A stretch of 64,000 nucleotides of DNA from Kalaharituber pfeilii. Taxonomy: Eukaryota > Ascomycota > Pezizomycetes > Pezizales > Pezizaceae. The position numbers were made by a program, and so were the translations under genes. The number at the start of each line of letters is the position of its first letter. The stretch's first letter is position 1. Shown here one piece after another: positions 41,440-53,528 of this stretch. The stretch is from positions 930,001 to 994,000 of the forward strand of contig WHUZ01000010.1 in the NCBI GenBank assembly GCA_015179045.1, given 5' to 3'. Under the pieces are notes generated by a model. That model was not told the origin of the DNA. It did not search any database and saw only the letters and a list, made by a program, of their open reading frames with translations.

Positions 41440-42930
41440 CTGTAAAGAGTGTATCTCGGGGGTGCCGGAAAGTCTGGCGAATTATGCAGCGCCAAGGTAC
41501 TCACGTGCAGTTCCCCAGTTACGTATCCAGTGCTGTGGAGCTCGAAAACATGACATGATTTAGTGGCCAAAAGTCTAGCGAACTTTTTATATGAGAAACC
41601 ATACATTTTTTTCGACACATACAAATATGCAACCACCGCAACCACACAACCATCAAAAAACTCTCACATCTGAAATTCTGTAGAATCATATACCTGGAAA
41701 GAAAATGAAACTGACCACCAGAATCTACTCAAACGACTCTTGCAATTGTAAGATCAAAGTATAATATATATAATATATGCCAGATATAGGAAACTTATAA
41801 GGCATTGCCTGAAGCTGGGACAGTGGAAGTGGTCTACCCAGTGGCAAGCTAGCTGAAGAGAGTACTAGTTTTTTGGCTCAGGGGTGATGTAGAGGGGGTA
41901 GCGTTGGCGGGAGGACCAGGGATGGTGGGTTCAGTGTTGGCGGTTCTAATCACTTCAGTCTTTCCTCGAAGAGGGCAATTGGTGGCCCAATGCCTCGGTT
42001 GTCCGCAGTACATACACAGATTATTTTCCCGTCGCCTCTTTTTTTCTTCGTCTGAGAGGGGTTTTCGCTTCCGGCTGATTTGGGTTTGAGTTGCCGAGAG
42101 GTCCATTGGGACAGTTCCTCCGGGGGCCTGTGAAGGGTGAGGGGCAGTGGGTTTGGTGATAGAGGCGGGGGTGGAGGCATGTAGGGCTCTATCCTTGTTA
42201 TCGATACCTATACACAGCCTGACGAAAGCGTCGAAGTCGGTCGGCTCGTTGAGGACGCTGATGAGGTGGTTCTTTACCTGGAACCGGAGGCCATTTCGGA
42301 AAAAGTCGATCTTTGTTTGATCATCGTATCCAAGAGTCGCAGCCAGGGGGGCGAATTTCGTATGGTAGGTAGAACAATTGTCATTGCCTTGCTTAAGGGC
42401 TTTTAGTTTCCTTTCGGCAGTCGTTCTGGCATCAGAATCATCGAAGGCGGGTCTCAAAGTGGCGACAAAGGCAGCATAGTCTGTGAAGGTGACTTGTCCT
42501 GTACTTTCATTGAAGTGGGGTTGGAACCATTGCCTGGCATTTCCAGACAGGTAGGAGGCGGCGTAGGAGAGTTTCTTGGTGTTACTGTCATAGCAGGATG
42601 GGTCGGCGTTTTGTAGAGGTACTATTAACTATAAAATAGTAGGAAGCTATAGCTGTCAAGCTGGAAATATAATTGAAGGGCTATTTTGAGTGGATGAAGA
42701 GTGGTTATCTCATTGTATGGGCCATTGTTTATTTATTTATTTATTTATTTATTGTAGCACCCCTGCTTATCTGGCAATTACTCGATGTGTACGGAGTACT
42801 AATTTTGAGCCTACCACAAGTGCAGTTCTCTGTACTAGTACAAATCGAGGTACCTTGGCAGCTGCACGTGAGTACCTTTGGCGCTGCATAATTCGCCAGA
42901 CTTTCCGGCACCAGTCATGGAACTGGTAAA
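41440..42930. repeat. Inverted repeat pair flanking a Gag relic
   Basis: GGTGCCGGAAAGTCTGGCGA and ATTATGCAGCGCC..GGTACTCACGTGCAG at 41458-41515 recur in reverse complement at 42852-42925. Both have a GGAACTG..TAAAGAGTGTA edge. They may be termini of a DNA element that captured the Gag fragment, or inverted solo fragments. Confidence 0.65.
41849..42620 (-). pseudogene. Ty3-type retrotransposon Gag fragment
   Basis: On the minus strand from 42620: LQNADPSCYDSNTKKLSYAA, SYLSGNARQWFQPHFNESTG (capsid W-F motif), TTAERKLKALKQGNDNCSTY, FFRNGLRFQVKNHLISVLNE and a CCHC knuckle CMYCGQPRHWATNCP near 42020, ending at a stop at 41849. This is the layout of fungal Ty3 Gag. The N-terminus is missing and no protease, RT or integrase follows, so it is an isolated fragment. 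The readable frame is intact for over 200 codons. Confidence 0.75.
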
Positions 42931-43136
42931 GAGTGTACTAGTACAGTCACTTGATGCCGACTTTATGGGGCTACAACAGTCCCTTATCCACGACCGCTAC
43001 ACCTACACTCACCCTCGCTAGCCTCGCACCCACCCTCGCGGTCGCGAGGTGGCCACATGCTAGTTAGCTTGTACTAGATGCTGCATGCGGTTCGCATGCG
43101 CCCCGCGAATAAGCTATTGACATCAGCAAGTAGTCT

Positions 43137-43220
43137 CATGCCAAGACCCTCTAGCCACGTAATGCGCCGAGCGGACGGTGGCTGTGAGCCTGAGTGTGGC
43201 TGAAGGGTCTTGACATGACG
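43137..43220. repeat. ~84-bp imperfect hairpin
   Basis: GCCAAGACCCTCTAGCCAC (43140) pairs with GTGGCTGAAGGGTCTTGAC (43196-43214). The flanking region 42960-43110 is also GC-rich with short palindromes (GCATGCGGTTCGCATGC). No terminator or ncRNA role can be claimed. Confidence 0.5.
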
Positions 43221-44350
43221 CTATTGATAGCAGTGCATTGCATGCTACCTTATATAGGCACTATGAATACAGCGATTGGGAAAACATATCTTGCTATCTC
43301 CCCAGTCTCATGCCAGATTTGCTACATAGGCGGAAGGATATCAGCTACATTAAAATAACACAAATTTCCTTCTCACCAACATGTGCACCCTATATAGAAC
43401 CTTGTGAGTCAGAGAACCTATATTTGCAAAGCTTTGCAGACGACATGACCCATCCACCATCGACATCATCAGACTTTGCTTGTAACCAGATTACACTGCA
43501 GCAGACTGCAAAGACCATGTACTTCTTAGCATAGGACTAATCACGTTGAATTTCTGGTTACGAGACTGGTGGAAATTGACAAAACGAAGTGTTTGACTTG
43601 AGGAGAGGAGGGGGTACATAAGTCATACATCTCAAGCCTTTTTGTACTATGCAATACGCCCATGACAGTCTGGCTCCGGGTTTGGAAAATTGGTTCTATG
43701 TGCCAAGGCATTTTGGCTGGCTTCATGCACTAGACTAGAGGTTCATGCATAATTATTATGACTCTCTAGGCAGATCTGACATACTGTACCAATTCTTGTG
43801 CAACCGAAGAACTGTAAAGAGACTTCCCCTCGTGTATCTCGTGCAATATATCGCAAGATACGCTAAAACTTCACCCAGAAACTTGTAAATATCATCAGTC
43901 TAGACTCGTGCCATCAATCTAATGCAATGCAATGTAAAATTTTATGAGGCAATCAAAGTAAAAACTATTTAACCTGACGAGAAATCCAAAGCAACAAAAG
44001 GCCAACTACAAGCACATATTTTACTTTCAAAAGGGTCATCGCACATCTGAAGAAGGAAATAGAAGAGAAAAGCGTCGAACATAGAAAATCAGAACGAAAG
44101 AAATCAACTTCAAGAGAGCAAAAAGAATTGCGCCCGCCCCCACATCGCTTGAAAACATTTCAGTGTATCCCAAAGCACAGCAAATGTATCAGACATGAAC
44201 GCTTCTCCCAGAAACATACACATAATCTCCCAACCCGCTCATCTCAGTTTCTCCGCGCTATCGCCTCCAAGCGCTACCACCCACTCCTGTCCCCACAGCA
44301 TAATGCTTTACAAGCGTAGAAGCAATTTACGCTACTCACACACACCCCAG
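43221..44350. other. Spacer
   Basis: No coding evidence beyond short shadow frames. Includes the likely 3'UTR of the 44351-46456 gene. Confidence 0.35.
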
Positions 44351-46456
44351 TTATGGCTTCTTGGATCTATCGCTAGCGCTAGTGTGTGTCCTTTCTTCTT
44401 CTTCAACAACGTCACTCAGTCTGGTAGGGTGATGATGCCTCGTAATTCCCTCCCATCCAGTGTAAGTTCCGTAGCCATAGCCAGGATATCCACCGTAGCC
44501 TTGAGGAGGGATTGGAGCTTGAATCGGTGCACCGTATCCACTTCCTTCGTAATCTGGATAAATTGAGTCCTCGGGGTCAATTCTGCTATGCCTATACGAG
44601 ATGATAATCGGGTCCCCTTTAGAGTCTAACACCAAATTTCCTTCCTCATCTCGCTGATATTCAACTGCGAGTGTGCCCCCGTAATCTGCACCAGGAACAG
44701 TGTTGATAGCCTCTTCATCACTCATCTCAGTCTCTGTTACTGAATCCGCACGGCGACGACGTTGACTTTGATAATCAGGAGAGGCAGGCTGATCAAATCT
44801 ATAGTCTTGCTGGTTTGCCAGATCTTCATTAGTGACAAAGGATTCTTGTCCAGGACTGTATGGGCGGTTTTGATCATCAACGGGACTGGTGGGAGTGTTG
44901 ATATTGGGATTGGATGAATGTTGGTAGAACTGTTGATGCGAGGATGAAGTTCCGGGGCGCTGGGTACTTGCACCAGGCGGTGGAGGATAGGATATCGGAG
45001 ATCGGCTGCCTTGTTGAGAACTACTAGGAGCCGTAGCGCCAGCGGATGAACCCGGTTGTGTTGAAGAATGTGGAGGATGGAGATGCGGCTCATGGTGAAG
45101 ATGGGCTGTGTCATGATGTGCATGATCATCTGCATAGCCAGCAGAAGTTTGGGGACGCTTGGAACCACTAGGCCTGGTAGGCATACCTGGCATCGGCATT
45201 GGAAGAACTTGATAGTCTCCCACCAGAGTAGGATTTCCTTCGCGCAGGCTATTTCGTCTTTCTCTCTCCTCCTGTTCCCTTCTCCCTAATTCCTCCCAGG
45301 AACGACGACATTCCTCCCTAGATATCTGCAATTCTCGCCGGAACTCCTCGCACAATTTCTCCGCCGTTGTCTTCTCTTTCTCCAGACGAGCAATAACGGC
45401 CATAGCATCTGCACGCTTTTGCCTCTCCAACCGCAAATTAGCCTCCAATTCTGAGCTCATTTCTCGGGAACGTTCCTGGTCTGCGCGTGTTTCAAAGAAC
45501 CAGCGTTGGAATTTCCTTTCAGACGAGGCACGAAGCCGTTGAAGCTCAACAACTGCATGAAATAGATTAGCACCAGCTGCGGACAAATCACTGATTTGTC
45601 GACTCATTTGCTGCTCAAGTGGTAAATGTGCGAGCTCATGCCGGTTCTGCTCAAGCTTGGAGATCCAATAACCAGTCAACCCTTCCCAACGAGAAGAAAG
45701 CATCTCCCATCGTTCGAAAGCATGGGGGAAGCTTGAGTTTCTGGTCGTGGTACCCGCCGCATTAGTTGAGCGGCTTTGTGAAGACTCGCGTGGTGGCGGC
45801 TCTGGACCATTGTTATGATTAGAATTATTATTACTGTTGTTAATGATATTACTGCCGGTGTTGTTATTGGCGTGCCCTGCGGAGCGAGAACTATGGTGGG
45901 GATGGGATGTAGGTGCTTGCTGGTGTGTATTAGTAGGCTGACGGACTCTACTAGATTGCCCCGCTCCACTAGAAGTCGCTCGAGTTCGATTCGGGATGGT
46001 AGGCCCTTGTCCTGTAGTCGGTTGCTGAACTCTCACAGTGCGCTGGGGGCGCGTTTGTTGTTCGCTTGTCGGAGACCGCAGTGCGGAATGAGCCGGTTGC
46101 TGCGCTTGGGGCCGCGGGGAGGTTACCCCACTATGACCATTACTCGCACCACCTGGTGAGTTATAAGGTGGGATTGTTACTGGACCCTGTGCCGAGGACA
46201 TTAGCGCTGCCATTGGTGCGTTCTCCTCAATGATGTCTGGTGTGAACGGATGCGGCGAGCGTATTGCTTCCTCTAGAGCGTACAGTATCGCGGATGCAGT
46301 TCGCCTTGAAACTTGTGTACGTGGTCTGCGATTGATTCTATCGGGAATGGATTGAGGTAATGTGGGGGAATCTGCGCCTCTATGCGATTGCCTATAGCGG
46401 TGGAACTCTGCCCTCGTCGGCGTATACGACGAGGACGAGGGTGACGAAGAAGACAA
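44351..46456 (-). CDS. Conserved fungal coiled-coil, low-complexity protein, ~700 codons
   Basis: A single open frame ends at 44351. No ATG precedes residue 1 in frame; the frame enters at a TTG and a TAG lies ~80 bp upstream, so a short 5' exon or a downstream ATG near residue 83 is likely. Residues 1-240 are Ser/Thr/Pro/Gln/Asn-rich. A central folded part reads FERWEMLSSRWEGLTGYWIS, SRQISDLSAAGANLFHAVVE, LQRLRASSERKFQRWFFETR. It is followed by a long coiled coil (residues about 335-420, ARLEKEKTTAEKLCEEFRRE, EERERRNSLREG). The C-terminal third is disordered and ends with EGNLVLDSKGDPIIISYRHS and GYGGYPGYGYGTYTGWEGIT. I know the central motif as widely conserved in Pezizomycotina without an assigned function. 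No membrane segment. Confidence 0.75.
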   Translation of the reverse strand: MSSSSPSSSSYTPTRAEFHRYRQSHRGADSPTLPQSIPDRINRRPRTQVSRRTASAILYALEEAIRSPHPFTPDIIEENAPMAALMSSAQGPVTIPPYNSPGGASNGHSGVTSPRPQAQQPAHSALRSPTSEQQTRPQRTVRVQQPTTGQGPTIPNRTRATSSGAGQSSRVRQPTNTHQQAPTSHPHHSSRSAGHANNNTGSNIINNSNNNSNHNNGPEPPPRESSQSRSTNAAGTTTRNSSFPHAFERWEMLSSRWEGLTGYWISKLEQNRHELAHLPLEQQMSRQISDLSAAGANLFHAVVELQRLRASSERKFQRWFFETRADQERSREMSSELEANLRLERQKRADAMAVIARLEKEKTTAEKLCEEFRRELQISREECRRSWEELGRREQEERERRNSLREGNPTLVGDYQVLPMPMPGMPTRPSGSKRPQTSAGYADDHAHHDTAHLHHEPHLHPPHSSTQPGSSAGATAPSSSQQGSRSPISYPPPPGASTQRPGTSSSHQQFYQHSSNPNINTPTSPVDDQNRPYSPGQESFVTNEDLANQQDYRFDQPASPDYQSQRRRRADSVTETEMSDEEAINTVPGADYGGTLAVEYQRDEEGNLVLDSKGDPIIISYRHSRIDPEDSIYPDYEGSGYGAPIQAPIPPQGYGGYPGYGYGTYTGWEGITRHHHPTRLSDVVEEEERTHTSASDRSKKP

Positions 46457-47826
46457 GATGGTGATTTTGGAAGTTGTTGGTGGAATAATGGTTGCGGTGG
46501 AGAGAAAGGAGGTGGAGGCGGCAGGTGTGCTAGGCTAGTCGCGTCCAGGGTGGCTGGGCGGTGCGGGTCGTGATTGGACTCTGGATGTTTCGTTTGAAAC
46601 CCTGAGCCCAGGAAACAGAGAGGCACAGGGAAAAGAATGGTTGGCGAGCTGGCTTGTGAGTGGGAAAGCAGGGAGTAAAATTGTCAACGACGCAACGCAA
46701 CGCAACGACACGATATTTTTGCGGGGCCAGAGACCGATGCAGTTACCACTCCACAGGTGCAAAGCCAATTAGACGCTCTCTAGAACACTTTAATTAGTCT
46801 TTCTATGGGGGCAGCTCGGTAATATCGCCTTGCACGGCTTGAATTGAAAGTTAGGGGCGAGCGAAATCTTTCGGAACGATAAGAGGCGGTGCGCGGGCTG
46901 GCACACGTTGAGATGGTTGCGCTGAGGGATGCAAAGTCAAGAGATGGTGGGTTGCAGGAAACGCTTTTGCAGAGGAGGAGAAACGAGGGACAGAATTGGG
47001 TTAAAGAGGAAACGTTTGATTGAGCAGCCAGCAGGAGTGAATGCGGGTGTGCCTGCGAAGGATGTGCTGGATGTATGCAGATGAAGTGGACAGGCCGGGG
47101 GTGGGGGCAGGGGGAGAGACTGAGATGGATGCCAGTGACGCTGGCGAGTGCAGAGCCAGAATGCAATTTGGGGGAGGGGGGGGGAGGAGGGGGGAGGGGC
47201 CTGTGACGAGAGGCACAACCGACGGGGGCAGGACGAGAGGCAGGACGAGAGGCACGGCCGACGGGGCAAGACGAGCGGACGAGCGGACGGCGGAGGGCAA
47301 AAGCCAGCCAGTCCTCGTGCACCGCGGCGCACGGCTTACTGTACGGCACCGGCTGCTCTTCCTCTGCGCCCAGCGAGCCGCGAAGGCGAGCTGCACAAGC
47401 CCTGCGGCGAGAGAGCGCAGCCCAACCCAGCAAGCCAGCCCGCAAGAGCAAGGCGTCGCGGCGGCCATGCCGTCAAGCAGAGAGACGCCCATTGGGCGCT
47501 CGCTTCCGAGTCTGTAGCTCGCCCAAACAGGCCCTGTGGCCCTGCGCCCTCTCCCCTCTGTCCTATTCATTCTAGCGGGAGGCGACTCGTAACGACAGGA
47601 GCCAACCGCGACGAACAGACACGAGTCCCACCAGCATCAGGGAAAGGGCTTGCACTTCCCCCCTCCCCCCTCCCCCCCACACTACTCACACGATGACCGC
47701 AACACTTCCCCAGCCTTCCTTTTTTTTGTTTTCTTTTTTTTTTCGCTTTTGTTCATACAGTTTATTTTTCACCGAACCGTAGACAGTTGAATATTTATTT
47801 ACCTTCTTTCATTCTCCCCCTGCCAA
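46457..47826. promoter_or_regulatory. GC-rich upstream region of the 701-codon gene
   Basis: A compositionally distinct stretch. GGGGGAGGGGGGGGGAGGAG at about 47170 and the C-rich CCCCCCTCCCCCCTCCCCCC at about 47660 are candidate quadruplex or H-DNA tracts on opposite strands. Open frames here on both strands are of the same base-composition origin and are not called genes. A promoter or 5'UTR role is inferred from position only. Confidence 0.35.
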
Positions 47827-50047
47827 GTGCGACTAGAAAGGCCGAACGGCAGTAAATGTTCTTCTGCTGTCATCATGACAGTTCGCGGAGGCGGCGCAAT
47901 GGCGTTCAAGCGGCTTCACACAACGCTGGGTGTTTTTGTGCGCTTGGTGCTCCCAACCTGCGCATGTGCATGGGGCGGAGGACCTTGCGCAGCGGTGGAT
48001 CTGGTTAGATTCAGCAGTTGAGTGAACGCGGATGCCGGAGAATTAATGATGAAAGAGGCTGGCTTATTGTGCTGCGGAAGAGTACCTCCTTCTTTTTGTC
48101 TATTGTTCGCAGTTCATATATTGTCAACCGCCGTCAATGACAAAAACATACCCGGTGGCATAAGATACCTCGCGATGTTGTCACGTACTGCTATCCCCAG
48201 GACGCTGTGAACATATTGCCGCTCTTTAGCTCGGTCTGAACCCTGGGCGTTAAACCTCTGACGTTTGAAGTACGGCTACCCCAGTAGGTGTGGCAATCGT
48301 ACCCCGCCAACCGCACCAACAACTCATCGGTACTACATCTTGACTTTAGACAGCCGCATTCTCTTGATGAGTTGGCAAAAAAAAGAGCCACACATACCTC
48401 TGGGTTGCGGTGAACTCGTACCAGGAATTTCAGCTTCAATTCGGATTTTCAGCCCACATCTAGTTCCAGGCTGCAGATCAAAAGGTATGGATTATTAGGA
48501 ATAAAACAAGGATCATCCAGGCAGTGTTTCGCAGCAGTGACGATACTTGTCGAATTCTCAAAAAAGCTGAATGTCACCTGATAAGCAGGCGTCCTTCCGG
48601 TGGTCTCGTTGCCATGGTTTCAAATGGCTGTCCACGTGCTTCTGTCAACTGTCATTGGCAGATTTGGAAACCACGCTTGTAAGTTGTAGGGTTGGATCCT
48701 GTATAGTGCACGTGATCTTTTTAAAATGTTGGCACATGAGGCTCACGGGAATTCACGTGCCAGCCCAAGAATTTGTCCACACTCATTCCCACTCCCCAAA
48801 CTGAATTTCATCTTGGCGCGAATTGAATGCCCTAATGTGCTGTCGGTTATATATAACATTTCTTCCGAATTTTTGAACAGAGAAGCGGAGATCAAGTATG
48901 TGAATTTAATTGTAGAATTGGATGTGCTGTAATATCCATATCGATGTGATCACTGTAAAGCATTCGGATGTTCGGCTGGGACAAATGGATTTTGTATGTA
49001 AACTGACCGCGGATCGACCTGAATGCCTTTCAGTGGACTCAAAACTGTGAGAATTGTTTCATGAAGGAGTGGAAACACGCTCGCTCTGGCATTTTTTAGA
49101 TTCTCATGGTAATAAAACTCGTGATAGACCTCCGAGTTTACGGTGTACACAAAGAGGGTATAGCTGCGCGGTGATAGGATAGATAAGCATGAATTGATAT
49201 GCAGGGTATAAACATTGAACGAGGGTATAACAGGAAAACGGGATAGCTTGGTCCTATAAAGTTGGGTATCAGCAGTTCAAAGACTTTGCAGTCTGTACGA
49301 ACCAGTGAATCCCTAGAAATAAGAGACTGGAGGTTAACTCGAGCGTCAAATCAGCGAAAATGGAAGCGGGGCTTCCGGCGTACTGTTTCTTTTCCATAAG
49401 CCCTGTATAGTTATTAACAGTTAGATATATGGTAAATCTGACAACACTGGCACTGATGTCGTCTGATGGTATCGATGCAAGACCGTGCAGGGAAGCAGCA
49501 AAAGCTTGAATCAGCGCCTGATTCCGCTGTTATAGGTTCTCGCCAAATCACTCCGCAGTTGCCGTACAAATTTCTCCCAAGTTATCGTGTGTACTTGTCT
49601 CGAACCCCACAACGCTTTATTCAAACCCCTCTCATGGCATCATTACACTAGGTGACGTATAGTGGTTTCACATCGCTTACTAATCTAGCAACTCAACTTG
49701 AAACTTTTTCCGAATCGAGTAATCGCGACTCATAGAATTGAGAGTGCAAATTGAGGCGTGTACGTATAAGCGTAGTTGAACTTCCTGTAGTTATATACTC
49801 AACGTCTTTGGTACCCTGAAATAAGAGGCCTGGGCACGAGGCCAGAGGATCGTAACTCCGCAATTATTGCCGTCATATACCTCAAGGACTTGTCTCCAGC
49901 CACTGGTCATGTATGTCATGCCGTGGACGTCGGGTACACTACCAATATGATAACCCGTGCTGCCCTCGGCTGTTCAATTCATTCCTCATGATACGTACAC
50001 GAGATACGACGCTTGTTATAACAAGCTCTATCAATGCCCTTTTATGG
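47827..50047. other. Gene-free stretch
   Basis: Only short frames without motifs. Nothing recognised. Confidence 0.35.
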
Positions 50048-50055
50048 TCTTACGC

Positions 50056-50775
50056 AGTGTTCCCAACGGGCCGGCCGTGAGGTCCGTCCGCACCGGTCCA
50101 GGCCATTCAGGCTGCAGTGTGAGTTAAGTTATACAGTAGCTAGCTATATACAGAACGTACTCTAAATTCTACGTATACCTCATTCTCTAATGTTTAGGAT
50201 TTTGCTTGCTGATTTTACACCACCAGTATCGCTTTCCATTAGCCATGCGCAGCTTCACCATAGTGTCAAATCCAACTTTGTCGCACCAGATTTTTGTAAC
50301 CCAAATTCCAGAAGACTCGATATCGGCATCAGACTGGACTGCAGGGAAATCGTCGATGCAAGATCAAAATCTGAACTGCACTGTGGAGAGTGAAGAATAG
50401 TAGAATACTAAAGGAATCATCACCGCCAGTACCGGTGGTTGGAATGTCTGTCTCCCTGCAATACTAATAAGAAATTAGTATATAGTCAAGCGATACAAAA
50501 AAAAATTACTTACCTGAATACCTGCGACAAGCGCTGTTCAATAAAAAAAAGTCTAGATAGTTATCCGAAAATATTGAAAGGTTCATATTAAATCCTTGTC
50601 CAAGTAACCTGAAGGTGGCCCCTGAAATAGCCTCGTAACCAGCCCTCCTGCCCTGAATGGCCTGGACGGCCTGGACGGCCTGGACCGGCCTGGACCAGCC
50701 TGGCCGGCCTGGGCCATCTAGAATCTTGGCCTGGCCGGCCTGGGCTGTTTCAGGCCTGGCTGGTTGGGAACACTG
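50056..50775. mobile_element. hAT-type MITE, 720 bp, 8-bp TSD
   Basis: CAGTGTTCCCAAC at 50056 and GTTGGGAACACTG ending at 50775 are exact inverted termini. GTCTTACG lies on both sides (50048-50055, 50776-50783), the 8-bp duplication of hAT elements. Subterminal regions are rich in GGCCGG and GGCCTGGAC repeats. No transposase frame. Confidence 0.92.
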
Positions 50776-50865
50776 GTCTTACGTTCAGGGAGCTTCAAAT
50801 CCCTTCTTTGAAACGTTTCAAGGCCAGATGTTTCTCCAATGGAAAGTTAGCGTCCTCAACACGAC

Positions 50866-50927
50866 TTTTTTTTTTTTTTTTTTTTTTCATATCATTACTC
50901 GCGTGCCGCCCTAAGGGCTATGGCGAG
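50866..50927 (-). mobile_element. Family A retroposon stub, ~62 bp
   Basis: T(22), CATATCATTACTCGCGTGCC, GCCCTAAGGGCTATGGCGAG. No clear target duplication could be read. It lies just beyond the hAT MITE. Confidence 0.8.
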
Positions 50928-51946
50928 GGTCTAGATACAAGGAAAATAACGGTAAGAAACTAATCTTGTCGAGATGAAAACAAAGCCATGTCATGATACT
51001 GTACTCCAACACTGCACTTCTCTCGAGGTGAAGCAGTAGTCCTAGTTAACTTTCGTTAACATAGTACAGGAATTCTTATCCAGTTGCGAGAAGCTGTCCC
51101 GTAATTCTTCGCAAGTCCTTCCGCCTGTTGCTTGACTCTTTCGCGAAGATGAGCTTTCTAGTAGATTGGCATGGTCGATCTTTATATACCTCCACTCAAG
51201 GCTCGTGCATTTAAGTTGGATGGAGATAGCTTGCTCTCTGCTCCAGTCGGCACCGTTGCCAGCGCTTCGTGAGTGAGAAATCCTACAAGAGACCTCCATG
51301 AGACCTTCACAGAGTTATGATTACATTTCTGGCCCGGCCATTAACATTCGTAACCGGCAATAGTTTTGAACGTGCATTTTTCATCCTTTATTGCATTAAC
51401 ATTGCAGAAAGGAGTACAAAACATCTACCAATATGCTAAAGTTCCGGGATGGTATACAAAGACACAGGTAGTCGTTGTCGCATATTGTTGTGCAGAATGA
51501 CCCACTTAGGTAGTGGGAACACTTTGAGCCTGGGGAACACTCTCGAACCATACTAGACTACCTCCGAAGGCACCTGCTCTCGTTCCCAGAAGCCCAGACT
51601 AGCAGGAGCTAAACTAAGTATCCTCTGTTCGGGACGGGGGTAGCCTGGTTGTTCCCAGAAATGCACCAGAAGTTAGGGGAACGCAAGTATGTGATATGCA
51701 GACCAGGCGTGCAGTACATGCGTGCCACATGTCAGGTATGTACACAGGCTGCATAAACGAGAATGCGCCTTCAGAGCATCCAGACTACATCACAACCTTC
51801 TCTAGATCGTGAATCTATATAACCAACGCTGTTCCTTCGAATGGACAACTTGTACTCAATTCATTTAGACGTTGACCAACTGCCCACGTTCCTTTTCTCG
51901 CGCTCAACTTCTGTGCTGTTAATGTTTAGTCTCTCATTTGTTCACC
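50928..51946. other. Gene-free stretch
   Basis: No recognised feature. Likely includes the promoter of the secreted relic starting at 51947. Confidence 0.35.
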
Positions 51947-53528
51947 ATGATTCCCATGCTCACTAAGCCAGACCTGCTGGTAGTCGGTCTTTACTCCTTC
52001 CATTTCTTCACCCTTACTACCGCCTCAGTCAATCTGCATGATGACATGAGCAAATGCGCTCCCTCCACATGCACCCTGATCACACCTTCACCTAATGCAT
52101 AGCCGTACGCAGTTACGAAGTAGAACCAGCTTGTTACAACATACATCCCCAAACACGCCGTTTGCAATCCGGATTATAGTGATTGCACGACGGCGTATGA
52201 CACCAGCACCTATTTCTGGTGCTCAACTGAGTCAACTCGAGTACGTTGCTACGGCTGGGAATGCACAGTTACTGACTATAACCAGATGGTCACCTTCTCG
52301 CACACGCAGTGTTACAACTTAAGAAGTGTTGCTTGTCCTTCGGCCGGCCCTTGTGACATCTATGGAAGCGAGTTATACGTCCCTTCCCCTACGACACAGA
52401 CATACGTTCAACCTGTAACTACGTATTACGCAGCACCATACCTGGAGATTGTTAAGAATAGCAGTCCTACAATTGAGGTCAGCAAATGCACCGAAGCCCT
52501 ACACAGCAAACCTGCTTGTTCAGCCCATGAGGAAGTTTGGGTGGAGAAGTACGTTGTGCACACTGAGGTACAGGTTGTGCCAATTACGATTCATACATAT
52601 TGCGCGGACTCCACGGCTGTCACTCGTGGGACTGAAGTGATTCACGTGACGGCTCTTACAACCATATTATTTTCTATAGCTATTACAGAAACATCCATTT
52701 CAACAAGGACATCTACGTCAATATCGCTGTTAATAACAGTAGCTGAGTAAGTCGATGAACTTCCTAAGATCAAGCACAGCTAACATTTGCATTTCTATAG
52801 GGCAACGTCAACCTCAGAAACCACTGAATACATTACGGTAATATAATACAATCACGGGGCCACCTATTTCTCCCCCAGCAAACCTTGCTGTAAGTTCTCA
52901 GCACCTTCGCAATTTCAGTGTACACACTTACGCGATTCTATGCACTCAAGAAACCTTGTTATGGAGACTGCAATCCAATCTCAGCTCTCGAAACACATGT
53001 TGAGAAGCCAGTGATTGATACATCACCCGAATGCAAGGGGCTAGCCTGCATTCCAGACTACACTGCCACAGACCTTAAGCCGGAATACTATATCCAGCTC
53101 TATGCCCGTTGCCCAGCCATATGATGCGTGCTTTGGCTACGATGGCTCTCCTGCACCGGCACCTCCTATGCCAATCTCGACAACCGCGATGCAGCCAGAA
53201 ATACCACTCGTGTCCGTACCAACAGCTTTGTATGAGACACCGGCACCATCCCCAGTGTCGGCCGAGGATGAACACCTATGCAAGAGGTATGATTGCGCAC
53301 CAGCCTCAGAGATCGACGTCCCATGTATGGGACATGAGTGTCCGGCTCCAGCCCCAGAACCGGGCTGAGGATTGTTATGCCGAGAAAAGTGAATCTGATG
53401 CTGGGTCATCGGGGTACAGCGGAGTAGAATACCCAGAGCATAACTACGAGAAGTCAGGTTGCGAGGGGTACGACTGTGAGATTGAAATCCCCGCTTGTGA
53501 GGGGGGCAGCTGCCCCCACGCCGTATGA
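51947..53528 (+). pseudogene. Secreted Cys-rich protein gene, broken
   Basis: ATG at 51947 in CACCATGA context starts a signal-like peptide (LLVVGLYSFHFFTLTTASVN). Two in-frame TAG codons follow at 52100 and 52121. The same frame then stays open to 52746: HAVCNPDYSDCTTAYDTSTY, VRCYGWECTV, SVACPSAGPCDIYGSE, VEVIHV-type beta-rich text and a Thr/Ser-rich run. A 54-bp intron at 52747-52800 (GTAAGT...TATAG) restores the frame. Later pieces in changing frames read KKPCYGDCNPISALETHVEK, LCKRYDCAPASEIDVPCMGH and CEGYDCEIEIPACEGGSCPH, repeating a Y/E-xCxxxxCxPx pattern. Probably an extracellular, repeat-containing wall or adhesion-type protein. Two stops and at least two frame changes argue for a pseudogene. 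Confidence 0.55.

Noticed and set aside
44737..45969. Additional minus-strand frames within the 701-codon gene
   Set aside because: Out-of-frame shadows of its low-complexity region.
46780..47696. Overlapping open frames of 130-220 codons on both strands
   Set aside because: GC-rich sequence with few stops; frames on both strands look alike in composition and none shows a domain or splice signal.
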